Source: Rhodobacteraceae bacterium UBA6197 (GTDB taxonomy: Bacteria; Pseudomonadota; Alphaproteobacteria; Rhodobacterales; Rhodobacteraceae). Taken from it: a DNA stretch of 64,000 bases. The DNA lies in contig DISZ01000019.1 in NCBI GenBank assembly GCA_002422085.1, positions 199,351 to 263,350 on the forward strand. Direction: 5' to 3'. Under the pieces are notes generated by a model, which was not told the DNA's origin, searched no databases, and saw nothing but the letters and a program-made list of their open reading frames with translations. Within the stretch, counting starts at the first letter, position 1. The number at the start of each line of letters is the position of its first letter. The position numbers and the translations under genes are program-made. Positions 16,991-25,913 of the stretch are shown here, piece after piece.

Positions 16991-18223
16991 ATGACCGCCA
17001 ATGCCCTACCCTCTGGCTCGGGAATTTCCCGCGAACAGACCGATGTCCTGATTTCGGGTGGCGGTGTTGCCGGATTGACGGCGGCGGCGGCCTTTGGCGC
17101 GGCGGGGTTTGGCGTGATCTGCGTTGATCCGACACCCCCCGTTACGGCCGAAACCGACGCGGGCGCCGATATGCGCACAACGGCGTTCTTGCAGCCCTCG
17201 ATCGGGGTGATGCGGGCCGCAGGCCTTTGGCAGCGGCTGGAACCCTACGCAGCCCCCTTGCAGGTCATGCGGATCATCGACGCGGGCGGTGTCGAACCCG
17301 TGGCACGGCTGACGCGCGATTTTGACGCGTCCGATATCTCTGACCAGCCGTTTGGCTGGAACCTTCCCAACTGGCTCTTGCGCCGCGAAATGGTCGCCCG
17401 TCTGGCCGAACTGCCGCAGGTCAGCTTTCGCCCCGGTCTGGCGACGCGCAACGTAATGACGCGCGAAGGTGCGGCCCTCGTCACCCTGTCGGACGGCAGC
17501 CAGATATCGGCGCGGCTGCTGATCGGCGCGGACGGGCGCAATTCTGCGGTGCGCGAGGCGCTGGGGATTTCCGCGCGGGCCACTCGCTATGGCCAGAAGG
17601 CGCTGGCCTTTGCCGTGACCCACCCGATTGCGCATGACAATGTCTCGACCGAGATCCACCGCTCGGGCGGCCCATTCACGCTGGTACCGCTGCCCGACCG
17701 GGACGGGCTGCCCTCGTCTGCCATCGTCTGGATGGAACGCGGCGCCGAGGCCGAGCGTCTTGCCGCCCTGCCGGTGCCCGAATTCGAGGCGGCGATGTTC
17801 GCGCGTTCAACCGGTATTCTGGGGCCACTGACGCTGGTCACGCGGCGCTCGGTCTGGCCGATGACAAGCCAGATTGCCGACCGTTTCATTGGCCAGCGTA
17901 GCGCGCTGATTGCCGAGGCCGCGCATGTCATTCCGCCGATTGGCGCGCAAGGGCTGAACATGAGCCTTGCCGATCTGACCTGCTTGCTGGATCTGGCGCA
18001 ACAGGATCCGGCGGGTCTTGGCGGCCCGGCGATGCTGGCCAGCTATCAACGCCGCCGCTGGCCCGAGGTGAAAGCCCGCGTGACCGGGATCGACCTGTTG
18101 AACCGGGCCTCGATGGTCTCGGCACGGCCGCTGCGCGATTTGCGGGCGGGGGCGCTGGGGGCGCTTTATTCGCTGGCCCCGGTGCGGCGTGGGCTGATGA
18201 AGGCGGGGCTGGGCGTGCACTAG
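16991..18223 (+). CDS. FAD-dependent monooxygenase, UbiH/COQ6 family
   Basis: 410 aa. The N-terminal dinucleotide fold is GGGVAGLTAAAA, the second FAD motif is LIGADGRNSAVR, and the third region is AEAAHVIPPIGAQGLNMSLAD, where the usual GDAAH Asp is Glu. These place it among ring hydroxylases of ubiquinone synthesis, although the exact position hydroxylated cannot be read. An AAGGAG site 9 bp upstream favours the ATG at 16991 over the GTG at 16982. The Asp to Glu change in the third motif is worth noting but probably tolerated. Confidence 0.85.
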   Translation: MTANALPSGSGISREQTDVLISGGGVAGLTAAAAFGAAGFGVICVDPTPPVTAETDAGADMRTTAFLQPSIGVMRAAGLWQRLEPYAAPLQVMRIIDAGGVEPVARLTRDFDASDISDQPFGWNLPNWLLRREMVARLAELPQVSFRPGLATRNVMTREGAALVTLSDGSQISARLLIGADGRNSAVREALGISARATRYGQKALAFAVTHPIAHDNVSTEIHRSGGPFTLVPLPDRDGLPSSAIVWMERGAEAERLAALPVPEFEAAMFARSTGILGPLTLVTRRSVWPMTSQIADRFIGQRSALIAEAAHVIPPIGAQGLNMSLADLTCLLDLAQQDPAGLGGPAMLASYQRRRWPEVKARVTGIDLLNRASMVSARPLRDLRAGALGALYSLAPVRRGLMKAGLGVH

Positions 18224-18373
18224 GGCGGCCCGCAAAGGCGCACGACCAGCGGACCCGGGCAAGAAAATCTCTAAACCTGGCCTTTTTCGGACTATTTCGG
18301 GCTTTCGATTATCGTTTTCTTTACGTCGTTCGGCCAGCCTGAGGGGGTAACGCACCTGAATCGGACTTACTCC

Positions 18374-18703
18374 ATGCACAGCAAATCTCCTGCCGATGAA
18401 CTGGCCGCGATCCGGGCCGAAATTCACCGCCTGAAGGCCCGCGAGGCAGAGCTGCGCGCGGCTTATCTGACCCAACCCGACTTGCCTCGCAACGGGCGCT
18501 GGCACCGGGTGGAACTGGTGACCCAAACCGCCCGGGTCTTTGATGCGCGCCTTTTGCCGCCCGAGGTCCGCAATGATCCGCAATTCATGCGCGAACGGGT
18601 GACGCGGACCCTGCGAACGATCCCGGCGTTGCCGCCATTTCCGACCAAACCCACCGCGCCACAGCGGACCCGCAGCCTTTTCGGGCATGAGTTGGTGCAC
18701 TAG
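18374..18703 (+). CDS. conserved hypothetical coiled-coil protein
   Basis: 109 aa. Residues 5-32 (ADELAAIRAEIHRLKAREAE) form a predicted coiled coil. The rest is Arg- and Pro-rich with WHRVELVTQTARVFDARLLP and no known domain. I have the impression that such a protein recurs in Rhodobacteraceae, without known function. There is no signal peptide and no membrane helix, so it is probably cytoplasmic. Confidence 0.6.
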   Translation: MHSKSPADELAAIRAEIHRLKAREAELRAAYLTQPDLPRNGRWHRVELVTQTARVFDARLLPPEVRNDPQFMRERVTRTLRTIPALPPFPTKPTAPQRTRSLFGHELVH

Positions 18704-18879
18704 GGCAACCCAGCAACGGGTGCCGCCGCAAGGGTAGCCTGATTGCGAGGTCATCGCCCGGCAAGCCGACTCTGGCTGTATATGCACCATTTTGCAGATT
18801 CTGATCGCGACTGACGCGGCCGTATCTTGTTCAAGAGCCGCAAGGGATCGGCGCGACCGCGGCGCGAAAGACGGGGGCG

Positions 18880-19338
18880 TCACCCCAGCGGCCCGGGGCG
18901 GCGCTCTTCGGATAAAAGCACATTCGCCTCGACTTGTCCGACCCCCGGCAGGGTCATTACGCGACGCCGCAGCACACGTTCGAAATCGGCGATGTCGCGG
19001 GCGGTGACGCGCAGGCGATAGTCGAACATGCCCAGGACGTGCTGGACCGTCTGCACCTCGGGGATCGCAGTCGCGGCGCGCTCAAAATCCTCGAGCGACA
19101 CCAATCCCTTGGTGGCCAACTTGATACCAAGAAACACCGTCACACCAAAACCCAGCGCCGCAGTGTCCAGCACCAGCCGCCGGCCACGGATCACGCCTGC
19201 CTCCTCAAGCCGCCGGATCCGACGCCAGCACGCGGGCTGGCTTAGCCCAAGGTCACGCCCCAGCGCCCCGGCGCTTTGTGTCGCATCACGCATCAGTGCG
19301 CGCAAAATAGCGCGGTCGAGGTCATCCAAGGCAATCAC
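18880..19338 (-). CDS. Lrp/AsnC-family transcriptional regulator (second of a pair)
   Basis: 152 aa. The N-terminal helix-turn-helix is DLDRAILRALMRDATQSAGA followed by SQPACWRRIRRLEEAGVI. The C-terminal RAM domain runs from ~70 to 145 (VQTVQHVLGMFDYRLRVTARD). The start ATG overlaps the stop of the upstream paralogue (ATGA), so the two are translated together. The effector is probably an amino acid. Confidence 0.9.
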   Translation of the reverse strand: MIALDDLDRAILRALMRDATQSAGALGRDLGLSQPACWRRIRRLEEAGVIRGRRLVLDTAALGFGVTVFLGIKLATKGLVSLEDFERAATAIPEVQTVQHVLGMFDYRLRVTARDIADFERVLRRRVMTLPGVGQVEANVLLSEERRPGPLG

Positions 19339-19793
19339 AACGCCACCCCGGCGCTATCCTTGATCGTCGACACCAGCATCAAGGCATCGGTATCTGCAAT
19401 ATGTGGCAGCGTCAGAATCTGGTGACGATATATATCCTGATAGTGCAACATATCCCGCGCTATGAGATTCAACCTCACATCGGTTCTGCCAAGAAACGTT
19501 TGAATTTCCAGCACTTCTGGAACCCCTCGTGCTGCCTCGAGAAACTCGTCAAAGGCGCGGGGGTTCGTTTTGTCCAAGCTGAACCGCAACGAAACCTCAA
19601 CTTCCCAGCCCAGTTTTCGCCAGTCGATGACCGCCTCTTCGCCCCGCAGCACGCCAGTGGCGCGCAGGCGTTCAATCCGGCGCCAACAGGTCGCGGCCGT
19701 CACACCCGCCCGTTCGGCCAAGGCAGCCGTCGCCAGTCCGGGCTCCGCCAGCATCTGGCGCAAGATCCTGCGGTCGGTATCGTCAATTGGCAT
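19335..19793 (-). CDS. Lrp/AsnC-family transcriptional regulator (first of a pair)
   Basis: 152 aa. The HTH is DTDRRILRQMLAEPGLATAA with TAATCWRRIERLRATGVL, and a RAM domain follows (VPEVLEIQTFLGRTDVRLNL). I start at ATG 19793 (MPIDDT). The longer frame adds 29 residues encoded by the AT-rich promoter region. It is divergent from ilvC across ~130 bp, the classic position for a regulator of branched-chain amino acid synthesis, but that link is inferred from position. Confidence 0.88.
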   Translation of the reverse strand: MPIDDTDRRILRQMLAEPGLATAALAERAGVTAATCWRRIERLRATGVLRGEEAVIDWRKLGWEVEVSLRFSLDKTNPRAFDEFLEAARGVPEVLEIQTFLGRTDVRLNLIARDMLHYQDIYRHQILTLPHIADTDALMLVSTIKDSAGVAL

Positions 19794-19922
19794 GAAACGT
19801 TCACCATATGGCAGTTCTACGCATGATACATCGTCATTACTGGGCAAATTGTCAAATTTTGAACGCTCTTTCACCAACAAAACCCTATGATCACCGCATC
19901 AACATCTGCAAAGGAACGCCCC

Positions 19923-20945
19923 ATGCGCGTCTATTATGATCGTGACTGCGACATCAACCTGATCAAGGACAAGAAGGTCGCCATCCTCGGCTATGGCAGC
20001 CAAGGCCACGCACACGCGTTGAACCTGCGCGATTCGGGCGCGAAAAACCTTGTCGTCGCGCTGCGCGAGGGCAGCGCTTCGGCGAAGAAGGCCGAAGGCG
20101 AAGGGCTCAAGGTCATGGGGATCGCCGAGGCCGCCGCGTGGTGCGACGTGATCATGTTCACGATGCCCGACGAGCTTCAGGCCGAAACCTACAAGAAATA
20201 CGTGCACGACAACCTCAAGGAAGGTTCCGCCATCGCCTTCGCGCATGGTCTGAACGTGCATTTCGGTCTGATCGAGCCGAAACCCGGCGTCGATGTCATC
20301 ATGATGGCGCCCAAGGGCCCCGGCCACACCGTGCGCGGCGAATACACCAAGGGCGGCGGCGTGCCCTGCCTTGTCGCCGTGGATCAGGACGCGACCGGCA
20401 AGGCGATGGAGATTGGCCTGAGCTATTGCTCGGCGATTGGTGGCGGCCGTTCGGGCATCATCGAGACCAACTTCCGGCAGGAATGCGAAACCGACCTGTT
20501 CGGCGAACAGGCCGTGCTCTGCGGTGGTCTGGTGGAACTGATCCGCATGGGCTTTGAGACCCTTGTCGAGGCCGGCTATGAACCCGAGATGGCCTATTTC
20601 GAGTGCCTGCACGAAGTGAAACTGATCGTCGATCTGATCTATGAAGGCGGTATCGCCAACATGAACTACTCGATCTCGAACACCGCCGAATATGGCGAAT
20701 ATGTCTCGGGGCCGCGGATCCTGCCCTATGCCGAAACCAAGGCCCGGATGAAAGCGGTGCTGACCGACATCCAGACCGGCAAATTCGTGCGCGACTTCAT
20801 GCAGGAAAACGCTGTCGGCCAGCCGTTCTTCAAGGCCACCCGGCGGATCAACGACGAACACCAGATCGAAAAGGTCGGTGAAAAGCTGCGCGCCATGATG
20901 CCGTGGATTTCCAAGGGCAAGATGGTGGACAAGTCGCGCAACTGA
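19923..20945 (+). CDS. ilvC: ketol-acid reductoisomerase
   Basis: 340-aa class I enzyme of valine, leucine and isoleucine synthesis. It isomerises and reduces acetolactate or acetohydroxybutyrate with NADPH and Mg. The Rossmann motif is AILGYGSQGHAHALNLRDSG, and metal ligands lie in ETDLFGEQAVLCGG and the later ECLHEVKLI. The start at 19923 (MRVYYD) has AAGGAAC upstream and fits the family. An in-frame ATG 12 codons earlier adds MITASTSAKERP. Length is the normal short form (~330-340). Confidence 0.96.
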   Translation: MRVYYDRDCDINLIKDKKVAILGYGSQGHAHALNLRDSGAKNLVVALREGSASAKKAEGEGLKVMGIAEAAAWCDVIMFTMPDELQAETYKKYVHDNLKEGSAIAFAHGLNVHFGLIEPKPGVDVIMMAPKGPGHTVRGEYTKGGGVPCLVAVDQDATGKAMEIGLSYCSAIGGGRSGIIETNFRQECETDLFGEQAVLCGGLVELIRMGFETLVEAGYEPEMAYFECLHEVKLIVDLIYEGGIANMNYSISNTAEYGEYVSGPRILPYAETKARMKAVLTDIQTGKFVRDFMQENAVGQPFFKATRRINDEHQIEKVGEKLRAMMPWISKGKMVDKSRN

Positions 20946-20977
20946 GCGACCCCGGGGCTCCCCCGAACAGACGTGAC

Positions 20978-20999
20978 GGGCCGGGGGCAACCCCGGCCC
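20978..20999 (+). terminator. hairpin after ilvC
   Basis: Nine-bp stem GGGCCGGGG / CCCCGGCCC closed by the tetraloop GCAA, 33 bp past the ilvC stop and touching the 3' end of the convergent aldehyde dehydrogenase gene. The T-run is weak, so termination may be bidirectional or factor-assisted. Confidence 0.65.
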
Positions 21000-21002
21000 T
21001 GG

Positions 21003-22394
21003 TCATTTCAGGATCTTCAGCACCAGCCGGGCCAATGATTTGACCCGCGCCGTATAGGGCGGAAAAACCAGAGGCAAGCTGGAGAATCGGTTCCGAAGCA
21101 CCGGCTTTTCATGCGAAAATGCCGCAAAGCCGGTCGCTCCGTGGGCCGCCCCCAGTCCTGAATTCCCGATGCCGCCGAAGGGCAGATTGCCATGGATGAA
21201 GGGCATGACGGTCAGGTTTACCCCGACCGATCCTGACGCGGTCCTTGCGATGGTTTCTTCAGCCAAGTCTTTGGCTCCAAACACATAAATCGCCAAAGGC
21301 TTGTCGGTCGCATTGATCGCGTCGATGACACCGGTCAGATCCTCATAGGGGATCAACGGCAGGACCGGACCAAAGATCTCTTCGCGCGAAATCGCCATGT
21401 CGGCGGTGGTCTCGGCCAGCAGCGTGGGGGCCAGATAGCGCGAGGCCTCATCGCCGTCGCCACCGATCAGCACCTTGGCGCCAGCAGCTTTTGCCGCGTC
21501 AAGCAACCCCGTGACCCGGCCCCAGTTGCGCGCATCAACCAGCCGCGCAAAATGACCCGAGGCCTTGGCATCGGCGCCGTAAGCCCTTGCGATCGCACGG
21601 CGCATCGCCACGGTGAAGGCCTCGTTCAGCGAGGCGTGCACATAGACATGATCCGGCGCGATGCAGGTTTGGCCGGCATTGATGAACTTGCCAAAGGTGA
21701 TCCAGCGCGCCGCCTGTGCCAGGTTTGCGCCCGGCCCGATAATGACGGGCGACTTGCCGCCCAATTCCAGCGTCACCGAGGCGAGCGTTTTGGCGGCTGC
21801 GGTCATGACGATCCTGCCCACTGCCGGACTGCCGGTGAAAAAGATGTGATCGAAGGGCAAGCCCAGCAATTGCGTCGAAACCTCTGGCCCGCCTTCGACC
21901 ACCGCCACCAGATCGGGCGGAAATGTCGCCGCGATCATCCGCGCCAGCAGCCCCGAGGTATGTGGCGTCAGCTCTGACGGTTTGAGAATCGCCGAACACC
22001 CCGCCGCCAAAGCCGACACCAACGGCCCCAGCGCCAGATTGACCGGAAAATTCCACGGCGCGATGATCAGCGCCACGCCCTTTGGCTGCGGCACGATCCG
22101 CCCCGAAGTGCCCAATGTGGTCAACGTCGGCCAAACCCGGCGCGGCCGCATCCAGCCGCGCAAGTGCCTGCGGGCGTGCGTGATTTCTTGCAAGATCGGC
22201 AGCACCTCGGTCAGCAGGACCTCGGTTTCGGCCTTGCCGAAATCGGAGGCCAGAGCGGCGGCGATCTGCGGTTGATGGGTCAGCACCATGTCGCGCAGGG
22301 CCGAAAGCGCGGCCAGCCGCGCCGATCGGTCAAAAGTCCGGCGGCGGGCCGGGGCAAGGGCGCGTTGCGCCTGAAAGATCCGGGTGATGTCCAT
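21003..22394 (-). CDS. aldehyde dehydrogenase (class 3 / coniferyl aldehyde dehydrogenase-like)
   Basis: 463 aa, NAD(P)-dependent oxidation of an aldehyde. The catalytic Cys lies in NAGQTCIAPDHV, the general-base Glu in TLELGGKSP, and the cofactor region in FFTGSPAVGRIVMTAA. The short length and the C-terminal MPFIHGNLPFGGIGNSGLGA are those of class 3 enzymes (fatty or aromatic aldehydes). It is a single gene between ilvC (convergent) and glmM (same strand, ~93 bp away), so context does not name its substrate. Confidence 0.88.
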   Translation of the reverse strand: MDITRIFQAQRALAPARRRTFDRSARLAALSALRDMVLTHQPQIAAALASDFGKAETEVLLTEVLPILQEITHARRHLRGWMRPRRVWPTLTTLGTSGRIVPQPKGVALIIAPWNFPVNLALGPLVSALAAGCSAILKPSELTPHTSGLLARMIAATFPPDLVAVVEGGPEVSTQLLGLPFDHIFFTGSPAVGRIVMTAAAKTLASVTLELGGKSPVIIGPGANLAQAARWITFGKFINAGQTCIAPDHVYVHASLNEAFTVAMRRAIARAYGADAKASGHFARLVDARNWGRVTGLLDAAKAAGAKVLIGGDGDEASRYLAPTLLAETTADMAISREEIFGPVLPLIPYEDLTGVIDAINATDKPLAIYVFGAKDLAEETIARTASGSVGVNLTVMPFIHGNLPFGGIGNSGLGAAHGATGFAAFSHEKPVLRNRFSSLPLVFPPYTARVKSLARLVLKILK

Positions 22395-22487
22395 TGCGCC
22401 AGAAAAGCAGCCGCCATGCCCGCGCGCAAGCCTGCCGCACCGTCACCCCACCCTTCGGTCAGTGTCGCACCAGACCCGGGCCGCCTT

Positions 22488-23831
22488 TCAGACCGCCGCC
22501 TGCACCGCGCCGACGATGTCGTCCACCACCTCCAGAAGCATCGCCTCGTCTTCGCATTCGGCCATGACCCGGATCAGGGGTTCAGTGCCCGAAGCGCGGA
22601 TCAGGATCCGGCCCCTGCCCTCGATTCGGGCGGTATTGGCCTTGATGACGGCCTTGACGGCTGCGCTTTCCAGCGGCATCGTCCCGGCCAGGGTCCGCAC
22701 GTTCTTCAGCATCTGCGGCACGGATTCGAACTGTTGCACCAGCGCGCTGGCGCGTTGACCTGTCTCGGCCATCGCCGCCAGAAACTGCAACCCCGCGATC
22801 AGCCCGTCGCCGGTGGTGGCGTAGTCGGTCATCACGATATGGCCGGATTGCTCGCCGCCCAGGTTGAAGCCGCCCGCGCGCATCCGCTCGACGACATAGC
22901 GGTCTCCGACATTGGTGCGTTCAAGGCGCAGGCCCCGCGCACCCAGGAACCGCTCCAATCCGAGGTTGGACATCACCGTTGCCACCAGCGCATCGCCTTT
23001 CAGCCGCCCGGCGTCGGCCCAGCGGCTGGCAAACAGCGCCATGATCTGATCGCCATCCGCGACCCGGCCGGTTTCGTCCAGAATCATCACCCGATCGGCG
23101 TCGCCATCGAGGCTGATCCCCAGATCGGCGCCATGCGTCACCACCGCCTCGGCGGCGGTTTCGGTATGAGTCGAGCCGCACCGTTCGTTGATATTGAAGC
23201 CATCCGGTGCCACTCCGACCGGGATCACTTCGGCGCCCAATTCCCACAGAACTTCGGGCGCGGCGCGGTAGGCCGCGCCATTGGCGCAATCGACGACGAC
23301 CTTCAGCCCCGACAACTGACCCCTGCCCGGAAACGTGGTCTTGGCATATTCGATATAGCGCCCCAGCCCGTCATCAATCCGCTTGGCACGGCCGATGTTT
23401 TGCGGCTGGGCGGGCACGATGTCGCTTGCCACAATTGCCTGAATCTCGGCCTCGGCCTCGTCCGAAAGCTTGAACCCGTCGGGACCGAAGAACTTGATAC
23501 CGTTGTCCTCGGCGGGATTGTGGCTGGCCGAAATCATGATCCCGATATCGGCGCGCATGCTGCGGGTCAGAAATCCGACCGCCGGGGTCGGCACCGGCCC
23601 CAGCAGCAACACGTTCATCCCGGTCGAAGTCAGCCCCGCCGTCAGCGCGTTTTCCAGCATATAGCCCGACAGGCGCGTGTCCTTGCCGATCACCACCCGG
23701 TGGCCATTGCGACCGTCGCGGCGAAAGTAGCGGCCCGCGGCGGCACCCAGTTTCAGCGCCATCTCGGCGGTCATCGGCCAACTGTTGGCGCGACCGCGCA
23801 CCCCGTCGGTGCCAAACAACTTGCGCGTCAT
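22488..23831 (-). CDS. glmM: phosphoglucosamine mutase
   Basis: 447 aa. It converts glucosamine-6-phosphate to glucosamine-1-phosphate for peptidoglycan and lipopolysaccharide. The phosphoserine loop is ISASHNPAEDNGIKF, the metal loop DGDADRVM and the sugar loop GGEQSGHIV, with the phosphate-binding end RASGTEPLIRVMAE. The start at 23831 overlaps the folP stop (ATGA), an order (folP-glmM) found in many alphaproteobacteria. Confidence 0.96.
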   Translation of the reverse strand: MTRKLFGTDGVRGRANSWPMTAEMALKLGAAAGRYFRRDGRNGHRVVIGKDTRLSGYMLENALTAGLTSTGMNVLLLGPVPTPAVGFLTRSMRADIGIMISASHNPAEDNGIKFFGPDGFKLSDEAEAEIQAIVASDIVPAQPQNIGRAKRIDDGLGRYIEYAKTTFPGRGQLSGLKVVVDCANGAAYRAAPEVLWELGAEVIPVGVAPDGFNINERCGSTHTETAAEAVVTHGADLGISLDGDADRVMILDETGRVADGDQIMALFASRWADAGRLKGDALVATVMSNLGLERFLGARGLRLERTNVGDRYVVERMRAGGFNLGGEQSGHIVMTDYATTGDGLIAGLQFLAAMAETGQRASALVQQFESVPQMLKNVRTLAGTMPLESAAVKAVIKANTARIEGRGRILIRASGTEPLIRVMAECEDEAMLLEVVDDIVGAVQAAV

Positions 23832-24847
23832 ACCCATTCCTCCATCGTTACGGCCCGCCACAGCCGCAGGCCCTGCGCGACCTCGGCGACATCATGAACC
23901 CGGTGCACCTGCACGCCCTGTGCCACCCCGGCAAGCGTCAGCGCCAAGGTGCCGGGGCCGCGTGCTTCGGCCGCCTCGGCGCCGCCGATCGTGCCGATAA
24001 AGCGTTTGCGCGACACCCCCAAAAGCAGAACCGCCCCCAGCCCGTGAAACAGGCTCAGCCCCCGAAGCAGCGTCAGATTATGCGCCTGGGTCTTGCCAAA
24101 GCCGATACCGGGGTCAACCAGGACCCTGTCGCGGGCAATCCCGGCAGCCTCGGCCAGCGCCAGACGCGCCTCAAGATAGTCATACACATCCAAAAGCACA
24201 TTGTCATAATGCGGCGCGGCTTGCATCGTTTGCGGCGTGCCTTGCGCGTGCATCAGACAGACCGGCGCCCCCTTGGCGGCCAGCAACGCGGCCATATCGC
24301 GGTCATAGCCAAGGGCTGACACGTCATTGACCAGATCGGCGCCCGCCTCAAGCGCCGCCCGCGCCACCGAGGCCTTGCGGGTATCAATCGAGATCGGGCG
24401 GTCAAAGCCGCCGGTCCGTAGCGCCGCAATCACCGGCGCGGTGCGCGCAACCTCGTCATGTGCGGCCACGTCGGCGGCGCCGGGTCGGGTGGATTCGCCG
24501 CCGATATCAACGATATCGGCGCCCGCCTGCGCCATCTCGAGTGCCCGCGCCAGTGCTGCCTGTGGTGTTTCATGACGCCCGCCATCGGAAAAGCTGTCGG
24601 GCGTGACGTTCAAGATGCCCATGATCCGGGGGCAGTCAAAGCCGATCCCGGCCAAGGGCGCGCGCGCATCGGTCAGGCGCGCAGCCACCGGCGCGGGCAG
24701 ATCCGAGGCCGCGATTTCACCGCGCGCGCCCGCGCGGGTCAGCACCTCAAGCCGGGAAAACCAGCCCCAGCCCCCGGCCAGGGTCCGCGCGTCTTTCGGG
24801 CGCAATGCGTCGGTTTGAATGATCGGGCGAAAATAGATCTTCTCCAT
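23828..24847 (-). CDS. folP: dihydropteroate synthase
   Basis: 339 aa. It condenses 4-aminobenzoate with the pterin pyrophosphate in folate synthesis. Motifs are GILNVTPDSFSDGG, VDIGGESTRPGA, SIDTRKASVARAAL, NDVSALG and the C-terminal GVSRKRFIG. The ~70 residues before the TIM barrel (MEKIYFRPIIQTDALRP onward) are longer than in E. coli FolP but form a continuous frame. The ATG at 24847 is preferred over one 12 codons upstream. It follows folB by 39 bp. Confidence 0.94.
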   Translation of the reverse strand: MEKIYFRPIIQTDALRPKDARTLAGGWGWFSRLEVLTRAGARGEIAASDLPAPVAARLTDARAPLAGIGFDCPRIMGILNVTPDSFSDGGRHETPQAALARALEMAQAGADIVDIGGESTRPGAADVAAHDEVARTAPVIAALRTGGFDRPISIDTRKASVARAALEAGADLVNDVSALGYDRDMAALLAAKGAPVCLMHAQGTPQTMQAAPHYDNVLLDVYDYLEARLALAEAAGIARDRVLVDPGIGFGKTQAHNLTLLRGLSLFHGLGAVLLLGVSRKRFIGTIGGAEAAEARGPGTLALTLAGVAQGVQVHRVHDVAEVAQGLRLWRAVTMEEWV

Positions 24848-24886
24848 GCCTCGCGTTTCACCCGATTGCGCGCGTCTTGGCAAGGC

Positions 24887-25807
24887 TCAGGCTTCGGCGC
24901 GGATCACCGGCACGCGACTTCCTGCCGGGGTTGAAACATCTCCGTGAAGCTCCAGCCGGGTTGCCGCCATCTGTTCGGCCAGCCACAGCGCCAGCGCCAC
25001 CGCGTTCGAGGCCGCAACTTGCGGGCCATCGACCGCATCCAGCACGATCTTGGAGGGCGCCCAGACCACGATCTTGTCGTGCTTCATCGCCCAGTCGATT
25101 TCGGTGCGCGTCGCCACGACCACGCAGCGCGGGTCGCGCGCCGCCAGCACCCAGGCGTTCTGCTCGATCGCCAGAAGGTCGATCCGGCGCTGCGTCGGGC
25201 GGTGGCCGGTTTGCGGCACCCCCGTCGCAGGCAGGCCGACGGTCAGGATCACCGGCAGGCCGCCGGCCTCAAGCGTATCAAGCCGGGCCGCCAGATCGGC
25301 ACTGCCGATCGCGGCATTCGACAAGAACACCACCACCGGATGCAGCGCGGTCTCGGCGCCATCTGCGCCCACCCCCTGCACCGGGACGGCGGCGCGCGAG
25401 CGCACGATCTCGACCCCCAGGGCACCCGGCCCGCGATCCAGCTTTTCGATCCGCACGAACACCCGCATCGCCTGCGGCGCGGCCAGAATCCGTTCGGCGA
25501 CCCGTGCGGCCAAGGTTTCCAGCAGGTTCAGCCGTTCGGCCGCCAGCTCATGCGCGATGGCCTCGGTGATCCGGTCATAGGACAGGATCCGATCCACATC
25601 ATCCTCCAGCGGCGCCGGCGCGGGGCGCACCTCGACCACCACATTGAAGCGCAGCCGCTGGCTTTGGCCGCGCTCTTGCTGAAACGCACCGATATCGGCC
25701 AGCGCAATATGGTCGCGCAGGCTGATCCGGTCGCGCGGGTCAGCCCCGGCCGAGGCCTCGGCACGCTCTTCGGGGTGGGCAAAGGCTAGGCTGATATCGC
25801 TGGTCAT
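24887..25807 (-). CDS. folB: dihydroneopterin aldolase with an extra C-terminal domain
   Basis: 306 aa against ~120 for ordinary FolB. Residues ~27-140 are the FolB fold, with DHIALADIGAFQQERG, the Glu in NLLETLAARV and the Lys in RIEKLDRG. Residues ~150-306 are a second domain (ALHPVVVFLSN, RRIDLLAIEQNAWVLAA, HDKIVVWAPSKIVLD, SNAVALALWLAEQ). The W-x-P and SN/TSD-ALALWLA text recalls the end of small amino-acid-kinase-like proteins found near pterin genes, but this assignment is tentative. It lies upstream of folP and glmM on the same strand. Confidence 0.82.
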   Translation of the reverse strand: MTSDISLAFAHPEERAEASAGADPRDRISLRDHIALADIGAFQQERGQSQRLRFNVVVEVRPAPAPLEDDVDRILSYDRITEAIAHELAAERLNLLETLAARVAERILAAPQAMRVFVRIEKLDRGPGALGVEIVRSRAAVPVQGVGADGAETALHPVVVFLSNAAIGSADLAARLDTLEAGGLPVILTVGLPATGVPQTGHRPTQRRIDLLAIEQNAWVLAARDPRCVVVATRTEIDWAMKHDKIVVWAPSKIVLDAVDGPQVAASNAVALALWLAEQMAATRLELHGDVSTPAGSRVPVIRAEA

Positions 25808-25913
25808 GGCTTCTTCCGCATCTGTCGCGCGGATCATAGGCGAGGGGCTGGCCAAGACCAGCCCCGAAACGGCAGCCCATCGGTCGCCTGCGACGCCCGA
25901 GCCTGCGTCCCGC

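Noticed and set aside
22164..23897. 577-codon open frame antisense to glmM
   Set aside because: glmM on the minus strand carries all catalytic loops; the opposite frame is a shadow.
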